Below are positions 16,209 through 24,803 of a stretch of DNA of 64,000 nt, one piece after another. The DNA lies in contig NZ_NKYF01000008.1 of assembly GCF_002262885.1 (NCBI RefSeq), forward strand, positions 1 through 64,000, in the 5' to 3' direction. Under the pieces are notes generated by a model. The model made no database searches, had not been told where the DNA came from, and saw only the letters and a list, made by a program, of their open reading frames with translations. A program made the position numbers and the translations under genes. Every line of letters starts with the position of its first letter. The stretch's first letter is position 1. This DNA comes from Pseudonocardia sp. MH-G8. Lineage in GTDB: Bacteria > Actinomycetota > Actinomycetes > Mycobacteriales > Pseudonocardiaceae.

Positions 16209-16706
16209 CTAGCTGGAGACGCCGACACCGCCGAGGGTGGTGGCGCCGTACCGGGCGATCTCGGCCTCGAGGTCGAGCGGGGCGGTCGTGACCGCGACGT
16301 CGGCGGGGATCCGGTCGGCGGGCACCAGCCAGCACACCTCGAACTCCAGGCCGTCCGGGTCGTGGGCGTAGAGCGCCTTCGTCGTGCCGTGGTCGGAGGC
16401 GCCGACGAGCGCACCGTGCTCGCGCAGCACGTCGGCGAGGCGGCGGAGCTCGGTGAGCGTGTCGACCTCCCATGCGAGGTGGTACAGGCCGACGGTGGCG
16501 CGTCCGGCCGTGGAGTCGCCCGCGGCGGTGCCGATCGCGAACAGGGCGAGGTCGTGATCGTTGGCCGAGCCCGCCGCCTGGAGGAACGCGGCCCGCCCCG
16601 GCATCGCGTTGACGGCCCGGAACCCGAGCGTGTCGGTGTAGAAGGCGACGCTGCGGTCGACGTCGCGGACGTAGAGCACAGCGTGGTTGAGCCGCTGGAC
16701 GGGCAT
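16209..16706 (-). CDS. VOC family dioxygenase-like protein
   Basis: 165 aa, glyoxalase/extradiol-dioxygenase superfamily. LNHAVLYVRDVDRSVAFYTDTLGFR is the first module with the metal-ligand His at residue 7. HLAWEV and LEFEVCWLVP carry the further candidate metal ligands His and Glu. The sequence resembles CatE-like proteins (catechol-2,3-dioxygenase type). GGAGGAG lies just before ATG 16706. It is divergent from a MarR gene, with operator-like half-sites in the shared gap, so it is probably induced by a phenolic or thiol-reactive compound that MarR senses. Confidence 0.85.
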   Translation of the reverse strand: MPVQRLNHAVLYVRDVDRSVAFYTDTLGFRAVNAMPGRAAFLQAAGSANDHDLALFAIGTAAGDSTAGRATVGLYHLAWEVDTLTELRRLADVLREHGALVGASDHGTTKALYAHDPDGLEFEVCWLVPADRIPADVAVTTAPLDLEAEIARYGATTLGGVGVSS

Positions 16707-16720
16707 GTCTCCTCCGATGA

Positions 16721-16732
16721 TTGAGCGTTCAA
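16721..16732. promoter_or_regulatory. MarR operator-like palindrome 1
   Basis: TTGAGCGTTCAA is an inverted repeat (TTGA-N4-TCAA) lying 15 nt upstream of the VOC start, on its promoter side. Confidence 0.6.
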
Positions 16733-16755
16733 CTGCCACGGTACAAGCGGACGCA

Positions 16756-16766
16756 TGAATGCTCAA
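16756..16766. promoter_or_regulatory. MarR operator-like palindrome 2
   Basis: TGAATGCTCAA, together with the preceding A, matches the reverse complement of the first site at 10 of 12 positions. It lies about 12 nt upstream of the -10 box of the MarR gene, in position to repress it. Confidence 0.55.
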
Positions 16767-16777
16767 GTTTCAGCGCG

Positions 16778-16783
16778 TATCCT
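16778..16783 (+). promoter_or_regulatory. -10 box for leaderless MarR gene
   Basis: TATCCT, 7 nt before GTG 16791. Confidence 0.5.
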
Positions 16784-16790
16784 GGGGCAC

Positions 16791-17306
16791 GTGAACGGCG
16801 ACGAGACCCGGTGGCTGGAGGACGAGGAGCAGGAGGTGTGGCTCGCCTACGTGGCGGCCACCTCGCTCCTGGAGGGCGCCCTGGACCGCCAGCTGCAGCG
16901 CGATGCCGAGATGCCGCACGCCTACTACCAGATCCTCGCGATGCTGTCCGAGGTTCCGGAGCGCACGCTGCGCATGAGCGAGCTGGCGGCCATCACCCAG
17001 AGCTCGCAGAGCAGGCTCTCGCACGCGGTGGCGCGCCTGGAGCGCAAGGGCTGGGTGCGGCGCAAACCCTGCCCCGACGATCGGCGCAGCACGTTCGCGC
17101 AGCTCACCGAGGAGGGGTTCGAGGCGCTCGCCGACGCGGCCCCGGGGCACGTGCACACCGTGCGCCGGCACCTGTTCGACCGGCTCACCCCCGAGCAGGT
17201 CGGGCAGCTGGGCGAGATCTGCCGTGCCGTGCTCGGTGGGCTCGGCGTCGACGGCTCGGTGTCCCTCGCCGACGCGCTGACCCGTTCGGGCCGCCCGCCG
17301 GCCTGA
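16791..17306 (+). CDS. MarR-family transcriptional regulator
   Basis: 171 aa winged-helix repressor. The recognition part is seen as MSELAAITQSSQSRLSHAVARLERKGWVRRKPCPDDRRS (about residues 65-105): helix-turn-helix followed by the basic wing with the DxR motif of MarR proteins. GTG 16791 is preferred over ATG 16755 because a TATCCT box lies 7 nt upstream and because the earlier ATG would overlap the operator-like site. It probably represses itself and the divergent VOC gene through the two TTGA/TCAA palindromes. Confidence 0.85.
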   Translation: MNGDETRWLEDEEQEVWLAYVAATSLLEGALDRQLQRDAEMPHAYYQILAMLSEVPERTLRMSELAAITQSSQSRLSHAVARLERKGWVRRKPCPDDRRSTFAQLTEEGFEALADAAPGHVHTVRRHLFDRLTPEQVGQLGEICRAVLGGLGVDGSVSLADALTRSGRPPA

Positions 17307-17331
17307 TCGGATGCAGGCGGACGATGGGCGC

Positions 17332-17913
17332 ATGCGGACGGCGATGATCCGGGTGGCCCTGGTGCTGGTCGCCGGGCTCGTCGCGGCGGGGTGTGCCGTC
17401 GAGGTGGCCGGGACGCCGTCTCCGGCGCCGGCCGCCGTGGGACGTCCGGACAGCGCGGCCTTCAGCGACGCTTCGGGCCGGTTCTCGCTGGTCCCGCCGC
17501 CGGGCTGGTCCGTGGACACGAGCGGCACGCAGGACACGGCCGTGATCTTCGCGGATCCGCTGCCGGTCGGCTCGGCGGGCGGGCGGTTCCGCGCGAACAT
17601 CAACGTGATCGTCCTGCCTGCCGGCGCCGACCTGCCCACCACGGTCGCGAGCGCGCGGCAGGAGCTGACCGGCCTGCCGCACTACCGGCCCACGGCGGAC
17701 GAGGGCATCACGCTGGCCGACGGGTCGAGGGCGCAGCTGCTCGGGGGCACGTTCGACGACCCGGGCAGCGGGCTGGCGCTGCGCAACGTCCAGCTGCTGT
17801 CGGTGCACGCCGGGGCGACCGTGGTCGTCACCGGCACCACGCTCGCCGGCGAGTGGGCTGGTCACGGTGGCGTGCTCGAGTCGTCGCTGCGCAGTCTCAC
17901 GGTGATCGGTTGA
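17332..17913 (+). CDS. Secreted lipoprotein, LpqN-like
   Basis: 193 aa. A lipoprotein signal peptide (MIRVALVLVAGLVAAGC) with lipobox VAAGC puts the acylated Cys at about residue 22. The mature part resembles mycobacterial LpqN-type or PsbP-like domains (SDASGRFSLVPPPGWSVDTSG, then RFRANINVIVLP, and a terminal LRSLTVIG). It would be anchored to the outer face of the membrane; function unknown. The start could also be ATG 17311 or 17344. It lies 44 nt upstream of gpm1 and may be co-transcribed. Confidence 0.8.
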   Translation: MRTAMIRVALVLVAGLVAAGCAVEVAGTPSPAPAAVGRPDSAAFSDASGRFSLVPPPGWSVDTSGTQDTAVIFADPLPVGSAGGRFRANINVIVLPAGADLPTTVASARQELTGLPHYRPTADEGITLADGSRAQLLGGTFDDPGSGLALRNVQLLSVHAGATVVVTGTTLAGEWAGHGGVLESSLRSLTVIG

Positions 17914-17957
17914 CGGGGTCGATCGGCGGATCGGGTGGGCCTGGCAGAGTTGCAGCC

Positions 17958-18692
17958 ATGGGAACCCTGGTGCTGCTGCGACACGGGCAGAGCGTGTGGA
18001 ACGCGGAGAACCTGTTCACCGGTTGGGTGGACGTGCCGCTGTCCGAGACCGGCGAGCAGGAGGCCCGCCGCGGCGGTGAGCTGATGCGCGAGGCCGAGCT
18101 GCTGCCCGACGTGGTGCACACGTCGGTGCTGCGCCGGGCGATCTCCACGGCCAACCTCGCGCTGGACGCGTGTGACCGGCACTGGATCCCGGTTCGCCGG
18201 GACTGGCGGCTGAACGAGCGGCACTACGGCGCGCTGCAGGGCAAGGACAAGAAGCAGACGCTGGAGCAGTTCGGTGAGGAGCAGTTCATGCAGTGGCGTC
18301 GTTCCTACGACGTCCCGCCGCCGCCGATCGACCCGGGCTCGGAGTTCGACCAGGACGGTGACCCCCGCTACGCGTCCGGTGAGGTGCCGCGCACCGAGTG
18401 CCTCGCAGACGTCGTCGCGCGGTTCCTGCCGTACTGGGAGCAGACCGTCGTGCCCGACCTGCGCTCCGGGAAGGTCGTGCTGCTCGCCGCGCACGGCAAC
18501 TCGCTCCGCGCGCTCGTGAAGCACCTCGACGGGGTCTCCGACGAGGAGATCGTCGGCCTGAACATCCCGACCGGGATCCCGCTGCGCTACGAGCTCGACG
18601 ACGAGCTGCGCCCGACGGTGCGGGGCGGTACGTACCTCGACCCGGAGGCGGCGGCCACGGCGGCGGCCGCGGTGGCGGCGCAGGGTCGGTAG
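17958..18692 (+). CDS. gpmA: 2,3-bisphosphoglycerate-dependent phosphoglycerate mutase
   Basis: 244 aa, full family length. It interconverts 3- and 2-phosphoglycerate in glycolysis. The catalytic histidine motif LLRHGQSVWNAENLFTGW is at residues 6-23, NERHYGALQGKDK carries the substrate-binding segment, and the second His is in AAHGNSLRAL (about 180-189). The C-terminal PTGIPLRYELD matches the dPGM signature. The place upstream of senX3-regX3 is the same as in mycobacteria (Rv0489-0491), which supports the assignment. Confidence 0.95.
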   Translation: MGTLVLLRHGQSVWNAENLFTGWVDVPLSETGEQEARRGGELMREAELLPDVVHTSVLRRAISTANLALDACDRHWIPVRRDWRLNERHYGALQGKDKKQTLEQFGEEQFMQWRRSYDVPPPPIDPGSEFDQDGDPRYASGEVPRTECLADVVARFLPYWEQTVVPDLRSGKVVLLAAHGNSLRALVKHLDGVSDEEIVGLNIPTGIPLRYELDDELRPTVRGGTYLDPEAAATAAAAVAAQGR

Positions 18693-18896
18693 CTGTGTCC
18701 GATGGCCTCCGCTTCGCCCCGGCGGGCTTGCGGGCCTCGAGGCGTTCCCCGGTGTCACCTTCTGTGGCGACGTCGCCCGCTCGTGTCACCGGCTCGGGTG
18801 AACTGAGCGTGAACGACCGGGGAACAGTGCCGTTCTACGACGTCAGGCGCGTCACGACGGGCCTCCTGGGCTGGCCTTCGAGGTGGTCGGCCTGCC

Positions 18897-18902
18897 TACC
18901 AT
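18897..18902 (+). promoter_or_regulatory. -10 box for leaderless senX3
   Basis: TACCAT, 6 nt before GTG 18909. Confidence 0.5.
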
Positions 18903-18908
18903 GCCACT

Positions 18909-20135
18909 GTGAACGCGCTGCTCTGCGTGGCGATCGCGGCCGTGGCGCTCGCGCTCGGTCTGGTGCTCGGCCTCCGATGGGGGCGCGGGCGCGCTGACCC
19001 CGCCCCGGCGCCGGACGACCCCGTGCTCGGTCCACAGATGGCCGACCTGCTCCAGCGGGTGTTCCGCTCGGCCGACGAAGGCTTCGCGGTCCTCGACACC
19101 GGCGGCGACGTCGTGGTGCACAACCAACGGGCGTCCGAGCTCGGCGTGGTCCGAGGTGGCCTGCCCGACGCGAGGGCCGCCGCCGCCAGCCACCAGGTGC
19201 TGCGCTCGGGCGCCACGGTGGACGTCGACCTCTCCCCGCTCGACCGCCGCGGCCGCCAACCCGCGGCCGTGCAGGCCCACGTGCGCCCCCTGGGCGACGG
19301 CTTCAGCATGGTCGAGGCGGCCGACACCTCGGAGTCGGTGCGCCTGGAGGCCACGCGGCGCGACTTCGTGGCGAACGTGAGCCACGAGCTGAAGACCCCC
19401 GTCGGCGCGGTCGGGCTGCTGGCCGAGGCCGTGCTCGACGCCGCCGACGACCCGGTCGAGGTCCGCCGGTTCGGCACCAAGATCCTCAACGAGGCCACCC
19501 GGCTCGGCAACCTCGTCACCGAGCTCATCGCGCTGTCACGGCTCACCGGGGCCGAACGGCTGCCCGAACTGCAGGTGGTGGACGTCGACGAGGTGGTGCA
19601 GGAGGCGCTGGCCCGGTCGCGGCTGTCCGCCGAGTCGGCGGAGATCGAGATCATCGTCGACCGACCCACCGGCCTCGAGGTCGACGGTGACCTGACGCTG
19701 CTGGTCACCGCCCTGTCCAACCTCGTCGAGAACGCGATCGCGTACTCGCCCACCGACGCGTCGGTGTCGGTGACGCGACGGCGCTGCGGGGACTGGGTGG
19801 AGGTCGCCGTCACCGACCGCGGCATCGGCATCGCCCCCGAGCACCAGAAGCGGGTGTTCGAGCGCTTCTTCCGCGTCGACCCGGCGCGCTCCCGCGCCAC
19901 CGGCGGCACCGGGCTCGGCCTGGCGATCGTCAAGCACGTCCTCGCCAACCACGGCGGCGAGGTGCGGCTGTGGAGCAGCCCGGGCACCGGCTCGACGTTC
20001 ACCATGCGCCTTCCCCTGCACGTCGAACCCGACGTCGAGACTTCTGGGCCCGACGCAGTGCCCGACGCACGACCCGATCATGGGCCGGCTGACCCCACGA
20101 GCCGCCCCGTCGAAGTGCCCGACCGCGTCGGGTGA
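18909..20135 (+). CDS. senX3: Sensor histidine kinase SenX3
   Basis: 408 aa. One N-terminal membrane segment (residues 2-24), a PAS-like region (about 45-130) with the GFAVLDTGGDVVVHN pattern, then HisKA with the phosphoacceptor in FVANVSHELKTPVG (His near residue 159) and HATPase_c with NAIAYS (N box), DRGIGI (G1) and GGTGLGLAIV (G2) at about 275-350. The C-terminal tail is acidic and proline-rich. Family knowledge: SenX3 controls RegX3 in response to phosphate limitation, with PhoU/Pst. The regX3 gene follows after 14 nt. GTG 18909 follows a TACCAT box. Confidence 0.95.
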   Translation: MNALLCVAIAAVALALGLVLGLRWGRGRADPAPAPDDPVLGPQMADLLQRVFRSADEGFAVLDTGGDVVVHNQRASELGVVRGGLPDARAAAASHQVLRSGATVDVDLSPLDRRGRQPAAVQAHVRPLGDGFSMVEAADTSESVRLEATRRDFVANVSHELKTPVGAVGLLAEAVLDAADDPVEVRRFGTKILNEATRLGNLVTELIALSRLTGAERLPELQVVDVDEVVQEALARSRLSAESAEIEIIVDRPTGLEVDGDLTLLVTALSNLVENAIAYSPTDASVSVTRRRCGDWVEVAVTDRGIGIAPEHQKRVFERFFRVDPARSRATGGTGLGLAIVKHVLANHGGEVRLWSSPGTGSTFTMRLPLHVEPDVETSGPDAVPDARPDHGPADPTSRPVEVPDRVG

Positions 20136-20149
20136 AGTGAGGAGATCCA

Positions 20150-20839
20150 GTGACAAGGGTGCTCATCGTCGAGGACGAGGAGTCGTTCGCCGACCCGCTC
20201 GCCTTCTTGCTCCGCAAGGAGGGCTTCACCACCGCCGTCGCCGCCACCGGCCAGGACGCGCTCGAGGAGTACGACCGCAACGGCGCCGACATCGTGCTGC
20301 TCGACCTCATGCTCCCCGGCATGAGCGGCACCGACGTCTGCAAGGCACTGCGAGGTCGCTCCGCCGTCCCGGTGATCATGGTGACGGCCCGCGACAGCGA
20401 GATCGACAAGGTGGTCGGGCTCGAACTGGGCGCCGACGACTACGTGACGAAGCCGTACTCGGCGCGGGAGCTCATCGCGCGCGTCCGGGCCGTGCTGCGT
20501 CGTGGCGGTGAGGCCGGACCCGAGGCCGACGGGCTGCCCGGCGTGCTCGAGGCCGGCCCGGTGCGGATGGACGTCGAGAGGCACGTCGTGTCGGTGAGCG
20601 GCTCGGACGTGGCGCTGCCGCTCAAGGAGTTCGACCTGCTCGAGTACCTCCTGCGCAACGTCGGCCGCGTGCTCACGCGGGGCCAGCTGATCGACCGGGT
20701 CTGGGGCGCCGACTACGTGGGCGACACCAAGACGCTGGACGTGCACGTCAAGCGTCTGCGCTCCAAGGTCGAGTCCGACCCGTCGGCCCCCCGCCACCTG
20801 GTGACGGTCCGCGGGTTGGGATACAAGTTCGAGGCCTGA
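20150..20839 (+). CDS. regX3: Response regulator RegX3
   Basis: 229 aa, OmpR/PhoB class. The receiver domain (1-120) has the acidic pair VEDEE, phospho-Asp in VLLDLMLPG (about residue 52), the T of MVTARD and the K of YVTKPYS. The winged-helix domain (about 130-229) shows LPLKEFDLLEYLLRN and the recognition helix in TKTLDVHVKRLRSKVE. GAGGAGA lies 6 nt before GTG 20150. Phosphorylated by SenX3; the family regulates phosphate scavenging and respiration genes. Confidence 0.95.
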   Translation: MTRVLIVEDEESFADPLAFLLRKEGFTTAVAATGQDALEEYDRNGADIVLLDLMLPGMSGTDVCKALRGRSAVPVIMVTARDSEIDKVVGLELGADDYVTKPYSARELIARVRAVLRRGGEAGPEADGLPGVLEAGPVRMDVERHVVSVSGSDVALPLKEFDLLEYLLRNVGRVLTRGQLIDRVWGADYVGDTKTLDVHVKRLRSKVESDPSAPRHLVTVRGLGYKFEA

Positions 20840-20857
20840 GGAGCTCGAGCCCGGTGG

Positions 20858-21040
20858 TCAGCGGCGCCGCCGGCCGCGGGACTGCAGGTAGCCGGGACCC
20901 GGGGTGTCGACGGTGTGGCGGCGGGTCCGGTTGTTCCACGTCCACCGCCCCACCTGGAATCCCCAGGAGCTGAAGCCGCGTTCGGTGAAGTTCAGGCGGA
21001 CGGGGCCGAGCCGGAGGGCCCTGCGGAGGCGGAAGCGCAT
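20858..21040 (-). CDS. Small basic DUF4236-like protein
   Basis: 60 aa, strongly basic. RFRLRRALRLGPVRLNFTERG matches the short DUF4236 pattern (FRFRRS-x-x-GP-x-RLN-x-S-x-x-G), whose function is unknown. A strong CCAGGAGATC ribosome binding site precedes ATG 21040, which supports it as a real small gene. It is convergent with regX3, with only 18 nt between the stops, so it may share terminator structures. Confidence 0.65.
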   Translation of the reverse strand: MRFRLRRALRLGPVRLNFTERGFSSWGFQVGRWTWNNRTRRHTVDTPGPGYLQSRGRRRR

Positions 21041-21255
21041 CGTCGATCTCCTGGAGGGGTCGGGGTGCGTGTGTCCCCGTCCAGCTTGCCCGAACTCGGG
21101 CTGCGGGGTGGCGCGTCGGGCGCCGAGGCCCCACCAGGCGCTGCGCTCCTCGCGGTGCCGCCCCAGAATCTGATCTGGAACGCGTTTGCGCTGGTCGGGG
21201 TGGTCGGATGGTGCGCTGTGACCGGTTCGGTCACGAGAGCATCACGCCTGGGCAG

Positions 21256-21261
21256 TAATCT
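21256..21261 (+). promoter_or_regulatory. -10 box for leaderless ppx
   Basis: TAATCT, 6 nt before GTG 21268. Confidence 0.55.
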
Positions 21262-21267
21262 GGTCGC

Positions 21268-22278
21268 GTGCGCCTCGGTGTGCTCGACGTCGGTTCCAAT
21301 ACCGTCCACCTCCTCGTGGTGGACGCGTACCGCGGTGGGCACCCCACGCCGATGACATCGGACAAGACCGAGCTGCGGATCATCGAGCACCTCGACGACT
21401 CGGGAGCGCTCACCCCGGCAGGCTCCGACGCGCTGGTCGCGGCGGTGCACCGCGCCGGCGCGGCCGCCACCGCCGCCGACTGCGACGACCTGCTGGCGTT
21501 CGCCACGTCCGCCCTGCGCGACGCCACCAACTCCGCGGCGGTGCTGGCGCGCGTGCGCGAGCGCACCGGTGTGTCGCTGCAGGTGCTCCCCGGTGAGGAC
21601 GAGGCCCGCTACACCTTCCTCGCCGTCCGCCGCTGGTACGGCTGGTCGGCCGGCCGCATGCTGGTGCTCGACATCGGTGGCGGGTCGCTCGAGCTGGCCG
21701 CAGGGCGTGACGAGTTCCCCGACGTGGCCGCGTCCCTGCCGCTGGGCGCCGCCCGGCTCACGCGCGAGTGGTTCCGCACGGACCCACCGGGCCGTCAGGA
21801 CATCGACGCGCTGCGCGAGCACCTCGACGAGCGCCTGGCGCCGGTGGCACGCGAGCTGCGGCGCGCCGGGAGCGCCGAGCTGGCGGTCGGCACGTCCAAG
21901 ACCTTCCGGTCGCTGGCCCGGCTCACCGGCGCGGCCCCCTCCGGGGCGGGCCCGCGGGTGCGGCGCGCGCTCACCGACGTCGGCCTGCGTCAGCTGGCCG
22001 CATTCATCACGCGCATGTCCTCGGGCGACCTGGCCGAGCTCGAGGGAGTCAGCCCCAGCCGGGCGCACCAGCTCGTGGCCGGTGCGCTCATCGCGGAGGC
22101 CACCATGCGGGCCCTACGGATCCCGCAGCTCGAGATCTGCCCGTGGGCGCTGCGCGAAGGAGTGATCCTCCGGAGGCTCGATGCGCTCGATGGGACGGCC
22201 CAGATCGACCGCTCGGCGCAGGACGCGCCGGACGGACTTGGACGCTTGACGTCGTACGAGGCACGGTGTACTGGATGA
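21268..22278 (+). CDS. ppx1: Ppx/GppA-family exopolyphosphatase
   Basis: 336 aa, actin-like ATPase fold. Phosphate-1 motif VLDVGSNTVHLLVVD (residues 5-19), FATSALRDATN (the conserved ATSA-x-R segment), and phosphate-2 VLDIGGGSLELA (about 132-143) are all present. Its length and its place downstream of regX3 match mycobacterial Ppx1 (Rv0496), which hydrolyses short-chain polyphosphate; pppGpp hydrolysis is the family alternative. The stop overlaps the next start as ATGA. Confidence 0.9.
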   Translation: MRLGVLDVGSNTVHLLVVDAYRGGHPTPMTSDKTELRIIEHLDDSGALTPAGSDALVAAVHRAGAAATAADCDDLLAFATSALRDATNSAAVLARVRERTGVSLQVLPGEDEARYTFLAVRRWYGWSAGRMLVLDIGGGSLELAAGRDEFPDVAASLPLGAARLTREWFRTDPPGRQDIDALREHLDERLAPVARELRRAGSAELAVGTSKTFRSLARLTGAAPSGAGPRVRRALTDVGLRQLAAFITRMSSGDLAELEGVSPSRAHQLVAGALIAEATMRALRIPQLEICPWALREGVILRRLDALDGTAQIDRSAQDAPDGLGRLTSYEARCTG

Positions 22279-23888
22279 GCTCCGAGACCGACCACCCCCG
22301 CCAGCGCACAGTCGCCGAGCTGCTCGCAGCGCACGGCGACGCCAATGCGACCGGCCGTCGGCGTCGCCGGCGGGAGCCGGACGAGCCGGACGAGGGTGCG
22401 CAGGACGCGCAGGGCGCTCCCGCCGCGGATCCCGCCGAGTGGCGTTCCGCGCCGCAGGCGGATCCCGGCGCACCCGCTGCGGGTGCTCCCGCACCGCCCC
22501 CGCAGCGCGAGCCCAGCGGCCCGAGACGGGCGGCGAGGACGCCGGCCTGGGACGCGGAGCCCGAGCGTCGGGACGCGGAGCCGTGGGACTCGGCGCCCTG
22601 GGCGTCCGCGCAGCAAGACCCCGCGCAGCACGCCCCGGCTCAGTACGACCAGGCTCAGCACGACCGCGGGCAGCGCGCCCCGGGGCAGCAGGACCAGGCG
22701 CAGTACGACCCGGCGCAGTACGACCGGGGGCAGCACGACCCGGCGCAGTACGACCAGGCGCAGTACGACCCGGGGCAGCGCGCCGCAGGGCAGGGCGACC
22801 CCGCTCGGCGTGACCAGGGCGACTGGGGCGCCGACGAGTGGGATGCGGACCCGTGGGACCCCGCGCCCGCCGCACCGCCCGCCGACGAGGCCCGCTGGGA
22901 CGCGCAGCCGGCCCAACCGCCGCGGGACAAGCCCGCACGCGAGGTCCGGTACCCGGGCCCGCCGGTCCGGGAGCGCGCCTCCCGCCGTGCCCCCGAGGAG
23001 CAGGAGCGCGAGCCGCAGCGGGCGGCGCCGCCGCCGGCGCGGGGGTCCGTGGATGCTCCGACCTGGGAGCCGCGTGCGTCGGAGACGGGGGCCAACGGGC
23101 GCGAGGCCCGGCCCCAGGAACCGCGTTCCTGGGACTCCCCACAGGCCGAGCAGCCCCGGCGCCGTGCCGCGGCACCCGACCGTCCCGCGGTGGAGCCGGA
23201 ACGGCCCACGGAGCAGATGCCGCAGGTGCGCCGTGCCGCACCCGACCCGGCCCGCACCACCCGGATCCCGCAGCGCCGGCGGGCCGAACCGGACGGGGCG
23301 CCGGACGAGTTCGACGGGCCCGAGGGCGACGATCAGGGCGGGCCGCCCACGATGGTCGGTGGCGCGCCGGCGGGCGCCGAGTCGTGGCACCGCGCCCGTA
23401 CCGACGGCAGGCGGGGCGGCGCTGCCGACGGGGGGCCGCCCACGCAGGCGGCGGCGCCGCTGAGCTTCGACGACGAGGACGACCCCGGACCGGACGACTA
23501 CCCGGCCGGGCTCGGTGGCCGGCGCTTCGACGAGGAGCCCACCGGCTTCTTCGCCCCCCAGGACGACGAGCCGGAGCCGGGGGCGAAGCGTCGCTCGGCG
23601 GCCGCGGATGCGCCGGAGGAGCAGGACGGCGGCCCGTCGTGGCCCGCGGTCATCGCACAGTGGATCGGGGGCGCGATCGGTGGCGCCGCCCTGTGGGTCG
23701 GGTTCCGCTTCCTGTGGCGCGACCTGCCCGTCGTCGCGCTGGCCGCCGCGGTACTGGTCACCGTGGGGCTCGTCGTGATCGTGCGCGCGCTGCTGCGCAG
23801 CAGTGATCTGCGCACCACGCTGTTCGCCGTGCTCGTCGGCCTGCTCCTCACGGTCTCCCCGGCCATCCTCGTGCTATTGGGGAGATGA
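22275..23888 (+). CDS. Low-complexity membrane protein with xAQYD pentapeptide repeats
   Basis: 537 aa. The N-terminal about 430 residues are disordered (Pro/Gln/Asp/Arg-rich). About residues 118-175 are a run of some dozen degenerate pentapeptides of type xAQYD or xGQHD, encoded by a 15-nt near-repeat (22626-22800). The C-terminal 100 residues carry two to three membrane helices (GGAIGGAALWVGFRFLW, VALAAAVLVTVGLVVIVRALL, TTLFAVLVGLLLTVSPAILVLL). The start MSSETDHPRQRTVAELLAAHG and the place after ppx match mycobacterial Rv0497. It is probably a membrane protein with a long cytoplasmic tail; function unknown. Confidence 0.8.
   Translation: MSSETDHPRQRTVAELLAAHGDANATGRRRRRREPDEPDEGAQDAQGAPAADPAEWRSAPQADPGAPAAGAPAPPPQREPSGPRRAARTPAWDAEPERRDAEPWDSAPWASAQQDPAQHAPAQYDQAQHDRGQRAPGQQDQAQYDPAQYDRGQHDPAQYDQAQYDPGQRAAGQGDPARRDQGDWGADEWDADPWDPAPAAPPADEARWDAQPAQPPRDKPAREVRYPGPPVRERASRRAPEEQEREPQRAAPPPARGSVDAPTWEPRASETGANGREARPQEPRSWDSPQAEQPRRRAAAPDRPAVEPERPTEQMPQVRRAAPDPARTTRIPQRRRAEPDGAPDEFDGPEGDDQGGPPTMVGGAPAGAESWHRARTDGRRGGAADGGPPTQAAAPLSFDDEDDPGPDDYPAGLGGRRFDEEPTGFFAPQDDEPEPGAKRRSAAADAPEEQDGGPSWPAVIAQWIGGAIGGAALWVGFRFLWRDLPVVALAAAVLVTVGLVVIVRALLRSSDLRTTLFAVLVGLLLTVSPAILVLLGR
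22626..22800 (+). repeat. 15-nt tandem coding repeats (xAQYD)
   Basis: Repeated GCGCAGTACGACC-type units with in-frame variation to CAGCACGACC and GGGCAGCGC. Likely to be variable in copy number between strains. Confidence 0.75.
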
Positions 23889-23891
23889 TTC

Positions 23892-24722
23892 GTGCCGCCC
23901 GGGCTGCGGCCGGCCCCACCGGTCGCCCTGTCCACCGCCTCGGTCTACCCCGAGTCGGCGAAGGCGGCCTTCGAGCTGGCAGGCGAGCTCGGGTACGACG
24001 GCGTCGAGCTGATGGTCTGGACGGACCCGATCAGCCAGGACGTCGCGGCCGTGGCCGGCCTCGCCGAGCGCTACGACGTGCCGGTGCTGGCCGTGCACGC
24101 CCCCTGCCTCGCCGTCACGCAGCGGGTGTGGAGCGCCGACCCGATCGGCCGGATCCGGCGCTCGGTCGCCGCAGCGGCCACCCTGGGGTGCCGCACCGTG
24201 GTCCTGCACCCCCCGTTCCGCTGGCAGCGCCGCTACGCCGCGCAGTTCGCCGACGAGGTCGCCCGGGCCGGTGAGCACGCGGGCGTCGCGCTCGCCGTCG
24301 AGAACATGTTCCCGATCGTCCGCTCCGGTGTGCGCACGGTGCCCTACAGCCCCGGGTTCGACCCCACCGACGTCGGTCACGCGCACTACACGCTCGACCT
24401 CTCGCACACCGCAGCCGCCGGCAGCGACGCGCTCGCCATGCTCGACCGGATGGGCGACGCCCTCACGCACGTGCACCTCACCGACGGCAGCGGCGCCCCG
24501 CGCGACGAGCACCTCGTCCCGGGCCGGGGCAGCCAGCCGTGCGCGGAGGTCTGCGAGCGGCTCGCCGGGTCCGGTTTCGGCGGGGTGGTCGTCGTCGAGA
24601 TCAGCACGCGCCGGTGCCGCACCCGGCCCGAGCGCATCGCGCTGCTCGCGGAGTCGCTGCTGTTCGCCCGGCTGCACCTGCAGCCCACCGCGCACCCGGC
24701 ACCGCTGCCCGCCGCCCGGTAG
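23892..24722 (+). CDS. Sugar phosphate isomerase/epimerase-like TIM-barrel protein
   Basis: 276 aa, xylose-isomerase-like TIM barrel (AP endonuclease 2 superfamily). GYDGVELMVWTDP is the beta-2 metal-site segment, AVENMFP holds a candidate metal-binding Glu, YTLDLSHTAAAG a metal-site Asp/His, and HVHLTDGSG and VVVEIST the last ligands. It corresponds in place to Rv0498. The substrate is unknown. GTG 23892 has GGGGAG 8 nt upstream and starts only 3 nt after the previous stop, so it is the third gene of the ppx operon. Confidence 0.85.
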   Translation: MPPGLRPAPPVALSTASVYPESAKAAFELAGELGYDGVELMVWTDPISQDVAAVAGLAERYDVPVLAVHAPCLAVTQRVWSADPIGRIRRSVAAAATLGCRTVVLHPPFRWQRRYAAQFADEVARAGEHAGVALAVENMFPIVRSGVRTVPYSPGFDPTDVGHAHYTLDLSHTAAAGSDALAMLDRMGDALTHVHLTDGSGAPRDEHLVPGRGSQPCAEVCERLAGSGFGGVVVVEISTRRCRTRPERIALLAESLLFARLHLQPTAHPAPLPAAR

Positions 24723-24803
24723 CAGACGTCACACCGGGCAGGGCTGGGTGGTGGACGCCCGCGGTGATACGTCTTTCGGATGCCGTCGAGCGAGGGTTCC
24801 GCG

